Of a stretch of 64,000 nt of DNA, positions 15,670-24,733 are shown piece after piece. The stretch's first letter is position 1. The number at the start of each line of letters is the position of its first letter. The translations under genes were made by a program, and so were the position numbers. The stretch comes from Alphaproteobacteria bacterium (GTDB taxonomy: Bacteria; Pseudomonadota; Alphaproteobacteria; UBA8366; Aestuariispiraceae): positions 62,001 through 126,000 of the forward strand of contig SPJV01000075.1 in NCBI GenBank assembly GCA_006844765.1, in the 5' to 3' direction. Under the pieces are notes generated by a model. The model saw only the letters and a list, made by a program, of their open reading frames with translations, was not told the DNA's origin and searched no databases.

Positions 15670-16833
15670 ATGTCTCCTTTCACCGCCGCTGATAAATCGA
15701 GAACACCGTCTGCCAGTGGGGATTCTGCATCCCAAGTGCGCGTGATGATTGTTGATGACGGGCTCGTTATTCGCGGCATGTTGACCCGTATCTTGGAGGC
15801 GGAAGGGGATTTTTCGGTCGTTGCTTCCGCAGGGGATGGACAGCGTGCCCTGGCCGCGTTGAAGCGAACGCCGGTTGATGTTGTTATCCTGGATATTGAG
15901 ATGCCGGTGATGGATGGGATGACGGCACTGCCGCAGATCGTCGCCACCTATCCGAATGTAAAAGTCGTCATGGCGTCAACGCTGACTGAGCGCAATGCGG
16001 AAATCTCGCTTGAGGCGCTTCATAAGGGGGCGTCGGACTACATCACCAAGCCTGGTAGCTCCGGTGCATTGAATAATGCCGAAGAGTTTAAACGCGAACT
16101 CGTTTCAAAAGTGCGGGCATTGGGTGGCAAGCCCGCTGCAAGTGCGGTGGCACAATCAGGGCGCAAGCCATTTCGGGCCAGCAGTAGTGTACTGCCCCAT
16201 CAAGATGCCTCTATTAAATTACGGCCGGAACGGCTGTTTCGCCCGGATGTGATTGCCATTGGCAGTTCTACCGGGGGGCCGCAGGCCCTGGTGAAAGTTA
16301 TCGAGGACTTGGGCAAGGTCGAGCAACCGATCCTGATAACCCAGCACATGCCGCCGACCTTTACCCGGATCCTGGCGCAACATCTCAACCGGGCTGGTGA
16401 GATGCCTTGTAAGGAAGCTGAGGAAGGCGATCTCGTCGAACCCGGCCATATTTATCTGGCTCCTGGCGACCGACACATGCTTGTTGTCCGCGATGGCATG
16501 AAACTCAAAATTAAAATTAATGATGGTCCGCCCGAGAATTACTGCCGCCCGTCGGTGGACCCGATGCTCCGAAGTATCGTTGCAGTTTATGGGGCGCGTA
16601 TTTTGACTGTGATGCTGACGGGTATGGGCTCAGATGGGGCCAAAGGATCCGTTGGTGTTGTAGAAGCGGGGGGACAGGTCATCGCACAAGATGAAGCTAC
16701 CAGCATTGTGTGGGGGATGCCGGGTGCTGTCGCCAAGGAGGGGCTCTGTTCAGCGATCGTACCGTTGAATGCTGTTGGCTCGAAAATAAAAGACTATGCC
16801 GGTACTCCGGCATCGATAAGGGGACGCGCATGA
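15670..16833 (+). CDS. cheB: Chemotaxis protein-glutamate methylesterase CheB
   Basis: 387 residues. The N-terminal receiver runs from about 22 to 145, with D29-D30, phospho-Asp 75 in LDIEMPVMDG and the KPGS lysine near 128. The usual VDDS is VDDG here. A variable linker (150-190) leads to the methylesterase, with catalytic Ser200 in IGSSTGGPQAL, His226 in TQHMPP and Asp322 in TGMGSDGAKG. It removes methyl groups from, or deamidates, chemoreceptors and balances CheR. Its stop overlaps the cheR start (ATGA). Confidence 0.95.
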   Translation: MSPFTAADKSRTPSASGDSASQVRVMIVDDGLVIRGMLTRILEAEGDFSVVASAGDGQRALAALKRTPVDVVILDIEMPVMDGMTALPQIVATYPNVKVVMASTLTERNAEISLEALHKGASDYITKPGSSGALNNAEEFKRELVSKVRALGGKPAASAVAQSGRKPFRASSSVLPHQDASIKLRPERLFRPDVIAIGSSTGGPQALVKVIEDLGKVEQPILITQHMPPTFTRILAQHLNRAGEMPCKEAEEGDLVEPGHIYLAPGDRHMLVVRDGMKLKIKINDGPPENYCRPSVDPMLRSIVAVYGARILTVMLTGMGSDGAKGSVGVVEAGGQVIAQDEATSIVWGMPGAVAKEGLCSAIVPLNAVGSKIKDYAGTPASIRGRA

Positions 16834-17666
16834 ACGTTGCCGATTTCGAGATGCTCTCCACCCTCGTGAAGGAGCGCTCGGGCCTGGTTCTAACGCAGGA
16901 GAAGTCATACCTGCTGGAAACCCGTTTGATGCCGGTTGCACGCCGTCACGGGTTAAAGGGGTTGGAAGAACTCTGCCAGACCATCAAACAGAAGAATGAC
17001 AAAGTGCTCATCGAAGATGTGACGGAAGCCATGACGACGAATGAATCGTTGTTCTTCCGGGATCAGAAACCCTTCGATCAGTTTCAGAATGTTGTTCTGC
17101 CTCAGCTCTTGGTCGCGCGCGCTGCTACACGGCGCATTCGAATTTGGAGTGCTGCTTGCTCCAGCGGACAGGAACCTTTTTCGCTTTGCATGCTCCTCAA
17201 GGAAATGCAGGCGAAAATGGCGGGCTGGAAGGTTGAGATCGTTGCCACCGATATTTCGCCTGAAATGCTCAATAAGGCGAAGGCGGGCCTCTATACGCAG
17301 TTCGAGGTGCAGCGTGGTCTGCCGATCCAGTTGCTTGTGAAGTATTTCAAGCAAACCGGTGATAAGTGGCAGCTTGATGCCGGCTTGCGGTCGATGGTCA
17401 CGTTCCGAGAGTTCAACCTGTTGGATCACCCTCGGATTCTGGGCAATTTTGATCTCGTGTTCTGTCGCAATGTCTTGATCTATTTCGACCAACCGACCAA
17501 AGCGCATGTTCTCAAAGGGATCTCGGACGTGCTGTCGAAGGATGGTGTCCTTTACCTTGGCGGTGCGGAAACGGTTCTTGGGGTTACCGATATGTTTAAG
17601 CCCGTCGTCGGGCAACGCGGTATGTATCAACACGCAGATGGCGTGCCGGCGATTAAGACCGACTGA
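16830..17666 (+). CDS. cheR: Chemotaxis protein methyltransferase CheR
   Basis: 278 residues from ATG 16830, overlapping the cheB stop by four bases. The helical N-terminal domain (VKERSGLVLTQEKSYLLETRL) is followed by the SAM-dependent methyltransferase. That domain has TTNESLFFRD, the SAM-binding IWSAACSSGQEPFSL, and FDLVFCRNVLIYFD. It methylates glutamates on chemoreceptors. It is the last gene of the operon; a tandem repeat begins at its stop codon and a strong terminator follows. Confidence 0.95.
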   Translation: MNVADFEMLSTLVKERSGLVLTQEKSYLLETRLMPVARRHGLKGLEELCQTIKQKNDKVLIEDVTEAMTTNESLFFRDQKPFDQFQNVVLPQLLVARAATRRIRIWSAACSSGQEPFSLCMLLKEMQAKMAGWKVEIVATDISPEMLNKAKAGLYTQFEVQRGLPIQLLVKYFKQTGDKWQLDAGLRSMVTFREFNLLDHPRILGNFDLVFCRNVLIYFDQPTKAHVLKGISDVLSKDGVLYLGGAETVLGVTDMFKPVVGQRGMYQHADGVPAIKTD

Positions 17667-17697
17667 CGGCTAAGACCGACAGACGGCTAAAACCGAG
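17664..17697. repeat. 17-bp tandem duplication beginning at the cheR stop codon
   Basis: Two 17-base copies (17664-17680 and 17681-17697) of TGACGGCTAAGACCGAC, with three mismatches. The first copy starts exactly with the cheR TGA. A partial match to the unit also precedes it inside cheR. Confidence 0.85.
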
Positions 17698-17731
17698 CAA
17701 CGAGTTAGCCTTCGAATAACGCCGAAGCGGC

Positions 17732-17774
17732 AAAATGCCCGTGCGCCAGACTATATGGCGGCACGGGCATTTTT
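17732..17774. terminator. Bidirectional terminator between cheR and the SDR gene
   Basis: A 13-bp perfect stem (AAAATGCCCGTGC paired with GCACGGGCATTTT) around a 16-base loop, with a T run on either strand. It serves the converging cheR and SDR transcripts. Confidence 0.92.
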
Positions 17775-17783
17775 ATGCGGCCT

Positions 17784-18548
17784 CTAAACGCAGCGCCCGC
17801 CATCGACTTCCATACAGACACCGGTGATCATGGATGCTTCATCTGACGCCAGATAAAGCGCCGCATTGGCGATATCTTCGGCTGTCGAGAGACGCCCCAT
17901 GGGGATGGATGCCTTGAAGGCGGCGCGCTTTTCTTCGCTTTCCTCGCCCATGAAGCGTTTCAGGAGCGGTGTGTCGCCGGCAACCGGGTTGATGCCGCAA
18001 ACACGAATACGCTCGGCGGCAAGTTCGATCGCCATGGATCGAGTGACCCCGATCGCCGCTGATTTCGAACTGTTGTACCAGACGAGGCCCGGGCGCGGTC
18101 TGATGCCTGCCGTCGAGGCGATGTTTACGAAGACGCCTCGGACGCCGTCATAAGCCGGCGCTTGTGCTCGGAATACCGGGACAGCAGCCTGCGCAGATAG
18201 ATAGAGCCCCTTCACATTCACCGCATAAACCCGGTCGAATTCCGCCTCATCAACATCCAGCATCGGTTGGTTGATATGGGTGTAGCCGGCGTTGTTCACC
18301 ACGATATCCAGGCGCCCATGCGCATCGACCGCCTCTTGCACGGCGGTTGTCCAGTCAGCCGCAGATGTCACATCGCAACGGACAAAGGTGGCAGCGGGGC
18401 CAATTTCTCCTGCGACTCGGGCGCCATCCTCTTCGTTCAGGTCAGCGCAGATAACCTTTGCGCCTTCAGCGGCGAAGCGCTCTGCGATGCCCTTCCCAAA
18501 GCCGGATGCGGCACCGGTAACAATGGCGATTTTATTCTCAAGCCTCAT
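17784..18548 (-). CDS. SDR family NAD(P)-dependent oxidoreductase
   Basis: 254 residues, a classical short-chain dehydrogenase. The cofactor site is TGAASGFG (11-18), with an acidic residue (D36) after the second strand favouring NAD(H). NNAG is at 85-88 and the catalytic Ser145, Tyr158 and Lys162 lie in the WYNSSKSAA region. PVAGDTPLL near 188 follows the usual PG motif position. The substrate cannot be told from sequence; 3-oxoacyl-ACP reductase and sugar or steroid dehydrogenase relatives look alike. GGGGAGG precedes the ATG. The gene is alone on the minus strand between the che operon and a small cupin gene. Confidence 0.88.
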   Translation of the reverse strand: MRLENKIAIVTGAASGFGKGIAERFAAEGAKVICADLNEEDGARVAGEIGPAATFVRCDVTSAADWTTAVQEAVDAHGRLDIVVNNAGYTHINQPMLDVDEAEFDRVYAVNVKGLYLSAQAAVPVFRAQAPAYDGVRGVFVNIASTAGIRPRPGLVWYNSSKSAAIGVTRSMAIELAAERIRVCGINPVAGDTPLLKRFMGEESEEKRAAFKASIPMGRLSTAEDIANAALYLASDEASMITGVCMEVDGGRCV

Positions 18549-18685
18549 GGCTGAAACCTCCCCGAAGAATATGATGGTTTGGACCTAATGGATCCGATGA
18601 TCTGACACTGGCATCAATGTGTTCGTCGCCCCGATACTGACATATGACACGCCGATGCGGCGCTTAAAAGTATGGAGAATTATCG

Positions 18686-18970
18686 ATGACTAACAAGGCA
18701 GTACCGACGCTTCAAGTGGACAATGACAGGGTTCGCGTTACCAAATGGAGCTTCGCGCCCGGCGCGGAAACGGGCTGGCACGAGCATGAAATGGACTATG
18801 TTGTGGTCCCTTTGATTGATGGTGAAGTTCGCATTGAGGCCCCTGACGGCTCGACCTCGACCGTCGAAATGAAGGCGGGTGGGTCTTATGCCCGGGAAGT
18901 CGGCGTCAATCACAATGTCATCAACGCTGGTTCTTCCGATTTTGCCTTTGTCGAGGTTGAACTGAAATAG
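18686..18970 (+). CDS. Small cupin-domain protein
   Basis: A 94-residue single cupin. The metal-binding motif 1 is GAETGWHEHEMDYVVVPLIDG (residues about 26-46), with two His and a Glu; motif 2 is near VGVNHNVINAG, with a His. The size suggests a compact beta-barrel binding a divalent metal. No substrate can be assigned. GGAG lies nine bases upstream. It is divergent from the SDR gene and convergent with the aldehyde dehydrogenase gene. Confidence 0.8.
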   Translation: MTNKAVPTLQVDNDRVRVTKWSFAPGAETGWHEHEMDYVVVPLIDGEVRIEAPDGSTSTVEMKAGGSYAREVGVNHNVINAGSSDFAFVEVELK

Positions 18971-18994
18971 CGCTGGGCAGCGTCGTTTTCCTTA

Positions 18995-20452
18995 TCAGTC
19001 GTGTTTGATGGCGACGGTCTTGGTCGCGGTGAAACCGTGCAGGGCTTCGAAACCTTTCTCCCGCCCGAAACCGGAGCCTTTCATGCCGCCGAAAGGCAGC
19101 TCGACACCGCCGCCCGCGCCATAGTTATTGATGAAGACTTGCCCGGCTTTCACCCGTTTGGCCAAGCGCATCGCTTTGCCGACATCATCCGTCCAAATGC
19201 CGGCGGTCAGACCGAAGGGCGTGCCATTGGCGATCCGAACCGCATCCTCTTCATCCCGAAAGCGGATGCAGGACAGGACCGGGCCGAATATTTCTTCCTG
19301 CGCCAGGCGGTGATCTGCCGGTACATCGCCAATGACGGTCGGTGGTACGTAGTAGCCTTCGCTCGGTGCGTTCGCGGCGAGTTTTGCCTGCCCGATGGTG
19401 GTTAATCCGTCTCGCGCGGCGAGTTCCAGATAGCTGTTTACCCGCTCGAACTGCTGTTTGTTGATCACTGGACCGCAGTCCATATCGCGTTCGGCGGGAC
19501 CGACCGTCATGGCTGAGACTTTCTCCGCCACCATCTCAGTCACCTGATCATAGGCGCTGTCCTCCACCAACAAACGCGATCCGGCGGAGCAAGTCTGTCC
19601 GGCGTTTTGAACGAAGCCTTGGGACAGGAAGGGCAGGGCTTTGTCGAGATCCGCGTCAGCAAAGACGACCTGCGGGCTCTTGCCGCCTAATTCCAGGGTT
19701 ACAGGACGCCGAAACTCGGCCGCAGCTTTTTGGATCAGGGTGCCGACTTCGGGCGATCCGGTGAAGGAGATGTGATCAATACCCGGATGCGCTGAAAGGG
19801 CGGACCCGGCTTCTTCACCATACCCGGGGACGATGTTGAAGGCGCCGGGCGGGAAACCGACCTGCCGCGCCAATTCGCCGATTGCTAATGACGTCAGTCC
19901 TGCATCTTCCGCTGGTTTCAAAACGCAAGCATTGCCCGTTGCCAAAGCAGCACCGACAGAACGCCCCAGAATCTGCATCGGATAGTTCCAGGGAATGACA
20001 TGTCCGGTCACGCCATGTGGCTCCCGGAAAGTCATGACGGAATAGCCATCCAGATAGGGAATGGTTTCGCCATGCAGCTTATCGGCGGCGCCGGCGTAGA
20101 ATTCGAAATACCGGGCGCAAGCGACGGCATCGGCGCGGGCCTGACGCAAGGGCTTGCCGACATCCCGGGCTTCCATCAATCCAAGTTCGTCGACATGTTC
20201 AAGGATCAGACGGTTCAAATCATGCATCAACCGCCCGCGTTCAAAGGCCGGCATGGCGCCCCAGGCCCCGTCCGCAGCGGCACGGCTTGAGGCCACAGCG
20301 GTGTCGATGTCTTCCGCCGTCCCCCGTGCGATTGAGGCGTAGTCCCCGCCATCGGATGGATTGAGGACAGTAATGACCTCGCCGGAGCTTGGATCCGACC
20401 AAACGCCATCTATCAATACCTTTCCGACAGGCAGGTTCAGCTCATCACTCAT
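18995..20452 (-). CDS. Aldehyde dehydrogenase family protein
   Basis: 485 residues from ATG 20452 (AGGAG six bases upstream; an in-frame ATG at 20473 is rejected). It has IPWNYP with Asn156, the Rossmann stretch FTGSPEVGTLIQKAAA, Glu254 in LELGGKSP and catalytic Cys288 in NAGQTCSAGSR. It oxidises an aldehyde to the acid with NAD(P)+. Sequence context does not fix the substrate; betaine-aldehyde or gamma-aminobutyraldehyde dehydrogenases are closest in style. It is divergent from the LuxO-like regulator. Confidence 0.9.
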   Translation of the reverse strand: MSDELNLPVGKVLIDGVWSDPSSGEVITVLNPSDGGDYASIARGTAEDIDTAVASSRAAADGAWGAMPAFERGRLMHDLNRLILEHVDELGLMEARDVGKPLRQARADAVACARYFEFYAGAADKLHGETIPYLDGYSVMTFREPHGVTGHVIPWNYPMQILGRSVGAALATGNACVLKPAEDAGLTSLAIGELARQVGFPPGAFNIVPGYGEEAGSALSAHPGIDHISFTGSPEVGTLIQKAAAEFRRPVTLELGGKSPQVVFADADLDKALPFLSQGFVQNAGQTCSAGSRLLVEDSAYDQVTEMVAEKVSAMTVGPAERDMDCGPVINKQQFERVNSYLELAARDGLTTIGQAKLAANAPSEGYYVPPTVIGDVPADHRLAQEEIFGPVLSCIRFRDEEDAVRIANGTPFGLTAGIWTDDVGKAMRLAKRVKAGQVFINNYGAGGGVELPFGGMKGSGFGREKGFEALHGFTATKTVAIKHD

Positions 20453-20666
20453 GGGGGGCTCCTTTGTGTGCATCTATTGGGCATGGAACTGTTCGTGAAG
20501 GATCCCGGTTTGGGCCGGTATCATGTGGCTCGCAGTTTTCCCCCTCCCGGCGTTCTGCGCAAGGGCGATTGATCGGCAGGCCCTGCGGCCTAACTTGCTG
20601 TTTGCATTTTGCAAATTGACGGATACATTCAGTAATGTCTGCCGCTCATTTGAGGGAAGGGTCGTT

Positions 20667-22058
20667 TTGAGCCGTCAGTCTGTGCTTCTGATTGAAGATT
20701 CTATTCGCTTGGCTGATCTTTATGTCAGCCAGCTTGTCGCGCTTGGTGTCTCGACGGATGTTGCGCATTCTGGAGAGGTCGGGTTGGAGCGCGCCCGTCA
20801 GGACGACCCCAGTGTCATTCTTTTGGATATTCAGCTTCCCGGCATCAGCGGCTTCGACGTGCTTCGGCAGCTGCGGGAGGAAGGGAACCCTGCCGTCGTT
20901 ATCGTGATGACGGCTCATAGCACCATCAACACTGCTGTCGAAGCGATGAAACTGGGCGCCTATGATTTCCTGGTAAAACCATTTGATTCCGAACGGTTGC
21001 GCGTCACGGTCGCCAATGCCCTGGAGCGCCGGGCGCTTGAGGAAATCGTTGATGAGATCCAACAAGGGGCCCGCGCGCAGTATCACGGTTTTGTCGGTGC
21101 TTCTCTGCCGATGCAGGCGGTATATCGAACCATTGATGCCTCTGCCTCTTCGAAGGCGAGCGTCTTTATCACCGGCGAGTCTGGCACAGGCAAAGAGCTT
21201 TGTGCGGAAGCCATTCACCGTCAGGGTCCACGGAAAGACGGTCCCTTTATCGCGATCAACTGCGGTGCAATCCCGCGTGAATTGATTGAAACCGAGATTT
21301 TTGGGCATAAGCGGGGGTCTTTCACCGGGGCGGTTTCAGACCGGGTCGGTGCGGCGGAGATGGCCGATGGCGGCACCTTGTTCTTGGACGAGATCGGCGA
21401 GATGGATACCGCGCTACAGCCGAAGCTATTGCGATTGACGCAGACCGGCATGTTCCATCGGGTTGGTGAAGACAAGCCGCGAAAGGTCGATACCCGCTTT
21501 ATCGCTGCGACCAATATTGATCCCATGGCGGCGGTCGCGGATGGTCGACTTCGGGAGGATTTATACTATCGCTTGAATGTCATCCCCATCGAACTGCCGC
21601 CCCTTCGGGATCGGGGGGATGATATTTTGATGATCGCAGAAAGTTTTCTGCAGAAATTCGCGCAAGAAGAAGGACGCTCCTTCACCGCCTTCTCTTCGGA
21701 AGTTGCCGATATTTTCAGAGCCTATGAATGGCCGGGGAATGTGCGACAGTTGCAAAATGTTGTGCGGAATACTGTCGTGCTGAACGATGCGCAGATCGTG
21801 ACGCCGGATATGCTACCGGCCCCGCTTTCCGACTGGCAGGGGCATCTGAGCGCCCGCCCCGCGCGACGCATTGAAGGCATTTCGACAGATATGGGCCCTG
21901 CATCATCGCGCGACATTCACTCATTAGCGGAAGTCGAGAAACAGGCCATTGAACGGGCTGTTGAGATATGTGGCGGCAACATCCCGAAAGCTGCCGCAGC
22001 GCTGGGCGTTGCACCGTCGACACTGTATCGAAAACGGCAGGCATGGGTTGAGGCGTGA
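20667..22058 (+). CDS. Sigma-54-dependent response regulator, NtrC family (LuxO-like)
   Basis: 463 residues from TTG 20667, chosen because GAGGGAAGG lies six bases upstream and the frame before it is not protein-like. The receiver (1-120) has phospho-Asp54 in LLDIQLPGISG and KPF near 104. The AAA+ domain has Walker A GESGTGKE (170-177), GSFTGA (217-222) where most members have GAFTGA, Walker B GGTLFLDEIGEM, and R-finger-type residues in LREDLYYRLN. A Fis-type helix-turn-helix ends the protein (KAAAALGVAPSTLYRKRQAW). It activates sigma-54 promoters. No kinase gene is adjacent, so the input is unknown. Confidence 0.88.
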   Translation: MSRQSVLLIEDSIRLADLYVSQLVALGVSTDVAHSGEVGLERARQDDPSVILLDIQLPGISGFDVLRQLREEGNPAVVIVMTAHSTINTAVEAMKLGAYDFLVKPFDSERLRVTVANALERRALEEIVDEIQQGARAQYHGFVGASLPMQAVYRTIDASASSKASVFITGESGTGKELCAEAIHRQGPRKDGPFIAINCGAIPRELIETEIFGHKRGSFTGAVSDRVGAAEMADGGTLFLDEIGEMDTALQPKLLRLTQTGMFHRVGEDKPRKVDTRFIAATNIDPMAAVADGRLREDLYYRLNVIPIELPPLRDRGDDILMIAESFLQKFAQEEGRSFTAFSSEVADIFRAYEWPGNVRQLQNVVRNTVVLNDAQIVTPDMLPAPLSDWQGHLSARPARRIEGISTDMGPASSRDIHSLAEVEKQAIERAVEICGGNIPKAAAALGVAPSTLYRKRQAWVEA

Positions 22059-22063
22059 GGGCG

Positions 22064-22756
22064 CTAGCCGGGCGGTAGATGGCCCGTCTTGAGATAAAGG
22101 CGCGCGGCCTCTGACCCGGCAGTCAGATGCAGATGCGCACCGGCCGGCAGGCGCAGCCAATCGCCTGTTTCCAACTCAAGCGTCTGATTGTTCGCCAAAT
22201 CGATTCCGGTCCTCGCCGCGCTGACGGAACCGGAAAGCACCAAGACTTCCGCCCCGCCGGGCAAGGCGCGCTCCAGGACAGCACCGGCGTCAATGCGAAC
22301 CGCGAAGACATCCTCCTGACGATACCCGTGTAACGGCAGCGTTGCGAGCCCCCCGCCCAGCTCTGCCCATCGATCTTCATCGGTAATGTCTTCATGGACG
22401 GGCTTCAGGTCTTCTACGTCGAACTGGCGCAGTTTGACGAAGATGACGCAGCCGTCTGGCCCGATCTTTGGGCTATGTGCCGTCCCCGGCGGGTTGCGCA
22501 TATAGGTGCCGGTTGGATAGTCACCATGTTCATCCGCAAAGACCCCGTCCAAAACCAGAAACTCTTCCCCCAGATCATGGGCATGGGCCGAGAATTCCGA
22601 ACCGGGGGCATAGCGGACAAGAGAGGTGGCGCGCGCAACCTCATCTCCCACCCTGTCGAGCATCTGACGTTCTACCCCGGCCATGGGGGAGGGGACCCAG
22701 TCGCGGTCTGCCGCACGGGAGAGGACGGGAAGATTGAAATCGGCGTTGATCTGCAT
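22064..22756 (-). CDS. ChrR-like double-cupin protein
   Basis: About 230 residues from ATG 22756 (AAAGGA upstream). Residues 30-105 form a ChrR-type cupin, with SEFSAHAHDLGEEFLVLDGVF supplying His and Glu metal ligands and GTAHSPKIGPDG giving the second His. A second, degenerate cupin follows (ALPGGAEVLVLSGSV...LRLPAGAHLHL). In ChrR this cupin module follows a zinc-finger anti-sigma domain, which is absent here, so it is not an obvious anti-sigma factor. A dioxygenase-like or sensing role is possible. It converges with the LuxO-like gene, 5 bases away. Confidence 0.75.
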   Translation of the reverse strand: MQINADFNLPVLSRAADRDWVPSPMAGVERQMLDRVGDEVARATSLVRYAPGSEFSAHAHDLGEEFLVLDGVFADEHGDYPTGTYMRNPPGTAHSPKIGPDGCVIFVKLRQFDVEDLKPVHEDITDEDRWAELGGGLATLPLHGYRQEDVFAVRIDAGAVLERALPGGAEVLVLSGSVSAARTGIDLANNQTLELETGDWLRLPAGAHLHLTAGSEAARLYLKTGHLPPG

Positions 22757-22783
22757 GATGCGCGTCCTTTCGATTCTCAATTT

Positions 22784-22834
22784 TGACCGAAGGGCAGGCT
22801 AAACCGAAGGGCAGGCTAAACCGAAGGGCAGGCT
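22784..22834. repeat. 17-bp tandem repeat, three copies, downstream of the yqeY-like gene
   Basis: Units at 22784-22800, 22801-22817 and 22818-22834 share ACCGAAGGGCAGGCT and differ only in the first bases. A partial fourth unit continues to about 22844. It lies about 30-80 bases past the minus-strand GatB/YqeY gene and upstream of the ChrR-like gene. Confidence 0.9.
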
Positions 22835-22864
22835 GGACCGAAGCGCGGGAGCGTCCTGGGTGGA

Positions 22865-23317
22865 TCAGGTAAGCTGCTGCTTCACCATGGCTGAGGCGCG
22901 GCCGAAATCCATGCGACCCGCATAGCGGTTGCGCAACTCGCTCATGACCTTGCCCATTTCCTTCAGGCCCGAGGCTCCCAATTCACCAATCAGGGCATCG
23001 ATCTGGGCTTTCATTTCGTCTTCAGACAGCTGCGCCGGCAGAAAGCGTTGGATGACGTCGATTTCTTCCTGCTCCCGCTGGGCAAGCTCAAGACGGCAGC
23101 CCTTCTCATACATCGTGATGCTTTCACGGCGTTGCTTCACCATGCTTTGCAGCATTTGCAGGATTTCGTGTTCGGAGATACCGCCATTGTCGCCCTTTGA
23201 TCGGGCCGAGATATCTCGGTCCTTCAGCGCCGCCAGAATCAACCGCAGCGTAGAGACGGCGCGCTCATCTTTGGCGCGCATGGATTCTTTCAAAGCTTCG
23301 TTGAGCCGCTCTCGCAT
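22865..23317 (-). CDS. GatB/YqeY domain-containing protein
   Basis: A 150-residue YqeY-type protein. It has the helical N-terminus (MRERLNEALKESMRAKDERAVSTLRLILAAL is family-like over its length), the EQEEIDVIQRFLPAQLSEDE segment near 90, and GLKEMGKVMSELRNRYAGRMD near 118. The C-terminal helices resemble the tRNA-binding tail of GatB. The role is unclear; a link to tRNA-dependent amidation has been proposed for the family. In many genomes the gene lies next to carA or dnaG, and here it is divergent from carA. Confidence 0.9.
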   Translation of the reverse strand: MRERLNEALKESMRAKDERAVSTLRLILAALKDRDISARSKGDNGGISEHEILQMLQSMVKQRRESITMYEKGCRLELAQREQEEIDVIQRFLPAQLSEDEMKAQIDALIGELGASGLKEMGKVMSELRNRYAGRMDFGRASAMVKQQLT

Positions 23318-23539
23318 GTTCCTGCCTCAGGCAATTTCGAGAAAGCGGGCAAACTAACTGAAGGCGTGCGACGAATCAACCGGTTCCGATTCTCTTAAGA
23401 TATTGAAATTACGAAATAAAATAATCTGTCATAATCTTGACCGATGCGCCGGCTTGCCGTAAGAACTGCCCGCGCGTGGGAATTGGGCTGTTTTGGGCCC
23501 TGTCTGGCCCGCGTGATCGCACCGAATGGACTGACGCCA

Positions 23540-24733
23540 ATGCCTGCCGAAAAAATGCCGATCGCCCCGGAATTCCCCGCCAAGCCGGAAGGAGCCACGG
23601 GTGTTTTGGTGTTAGATGATGGATCGGTATTCTGGGGACACGGGGTCGGCGCTGATACCGCAAAGACCGGTGAAGTCTGTTTCAACACATCGATGACCGG
23701 TTATCAGGAAATCCTGACAGACCCGTCCTACGCCGGCCAGATCGTGTCTTTCACCTTCCCGCATATCGGCAATGTCGGTGCGAATATGGAAGATGTGGAA
23801 GCCACGACCGCCGCGACTCGAGGATGTGTACTTGGCGCCGATATAACGGAGCCGTCGAATTTCCGTGCGGCAAGCCATTTCGATGGTTGGCTGAAGGCCA
23901 ATGAACTGCCGGGTGTTGCTGGTGTCGACACGCGACGTCTGACACGCCGGGTACGGGAGAAGGGCGCACCGAATGGCGTCGTCTGCCATGCGCCGGATGG
24001 CAAGTTCGATCTGCCGGCCCTGTGGCAGCAGGCGGTGGAATGGCCGGGTCTCGAAGGTATGGATCTGGCGATCAAGGTATCCTGCACGCAACCTTATGAA
24101 TGGGATCAGACCCGCTGGACGCTGGAAGACGGCTATGGACGATTGGGGCCAGCCAAATTCCGGGTTGTCGCGATTGATTTTGGTGTGAAGAGAAACATCC
24201 TGCGTTGTCTGGCGACGCTGGGCTGTGCGGTGACGGTTTTGCCGGCGACGGCGACAGCGGAAGAGGTTTTGGCGAAGGGTCCGGATGGTGTCTTCCTGTC
24301 GAATGGACCCGGTGATCCTGCGGCGACCGGCGATTATGCCGTTCCCATGATCAAGGGCCTCTTGGAAGCCGGTGTGCCCGTCTTTGGGATTTGCCTGGGC
24401 CACCAGATGCTGGCTCTCGCCTTAGGCGCGAAGACGGCGAAAATGCATCTTGGCCATCGCGGGGCCAATCACCCGATCAAGGACCTGACGACAGGCAAGG
24501 TTGAAATCACCAGCCAGAATCACGGCTTCATGGTTGATAAAGATTCCCTTCCGGACGGCGTCGAAGCGACGCATTTTTCATTGTTTGATGGGACACTTGC
24601 CGGTTTGCGGGTCACGGATAAACCGGTTTTCTCCGTCCAATACCATCCGGAGGCATCACCGGGCCCGCAGGACAGTCATTATCTGTTCCAGCGCTTTGTC
24701 GATATGATGCGTTCGCATGGCAGCGACCGGTAA
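23540..24733 (+). CDS. carA: Carbamoyl-phosphate synthase small subunit
   Basis: 397 residues. The N-terminal CarA domain starts at GVLVLDDGSVFWG. The class I glutamine amidotransferase has nucleophile Cys285 in FGICLGHQ, with His369 and Glu371 in QYHPEASPGP. It releases ammonia from glutamine and channels it to CarB for arginine and pyrimidine synthesis. ATG 23540 is the likely start although its Shine-Dalgarno is weak; the 32 codons upstream look non-coding. carB is not the next gene, so the two subunits are not in one operon in this window. Confidence 0.95.
   Translation: MPAEKMPIAPEFPAKPEGATGVLVLDDGSVFWGHGVGADTAKTGEVCFNTSMTGYQEILTDPSYAGQIVSFTFPHIGNVGANMEDVEATTAATRGCVLGADITEPSNFRAASHFDGWLKANELPGVAGVDTRRLTRRVREKGAPNGVVCHAPDGKFDLPALWQQAVEWPGLEGMDLAIKVSCTQPYEWDQTRWTLEDGYGRLGPAKFRVVAIDFGVKRNILRCLATLGCAVTVLPATATAEEVLAKGPDGVFLSNGPGDPAATGDYAVPMIKGLLEAGVPVFGICLGHQMLALALGAKTAKMHLGHRGANHPIKDLTTGKVEITSQNHGFMVDKDSLPDGVEATHFSLFDGTLAGLRVTDKPVFSVQYHPEASPGPQDSHYLFQRFVDMMRSHGSDR

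Noticed and set aside
16830..16832. An upstream start for cheR at 16710
   Set aside because: The extra 40 codons lie inside cheB, have no CheR similarity, and the ATGA overlap at 16830 gives the canonical N-terminus.
22784..22834. Three-copy direct repeat considered as a CRISPR array
   Set aside because: Units are 17 bp and directly abutting with no spacers, and no cas gene is near.
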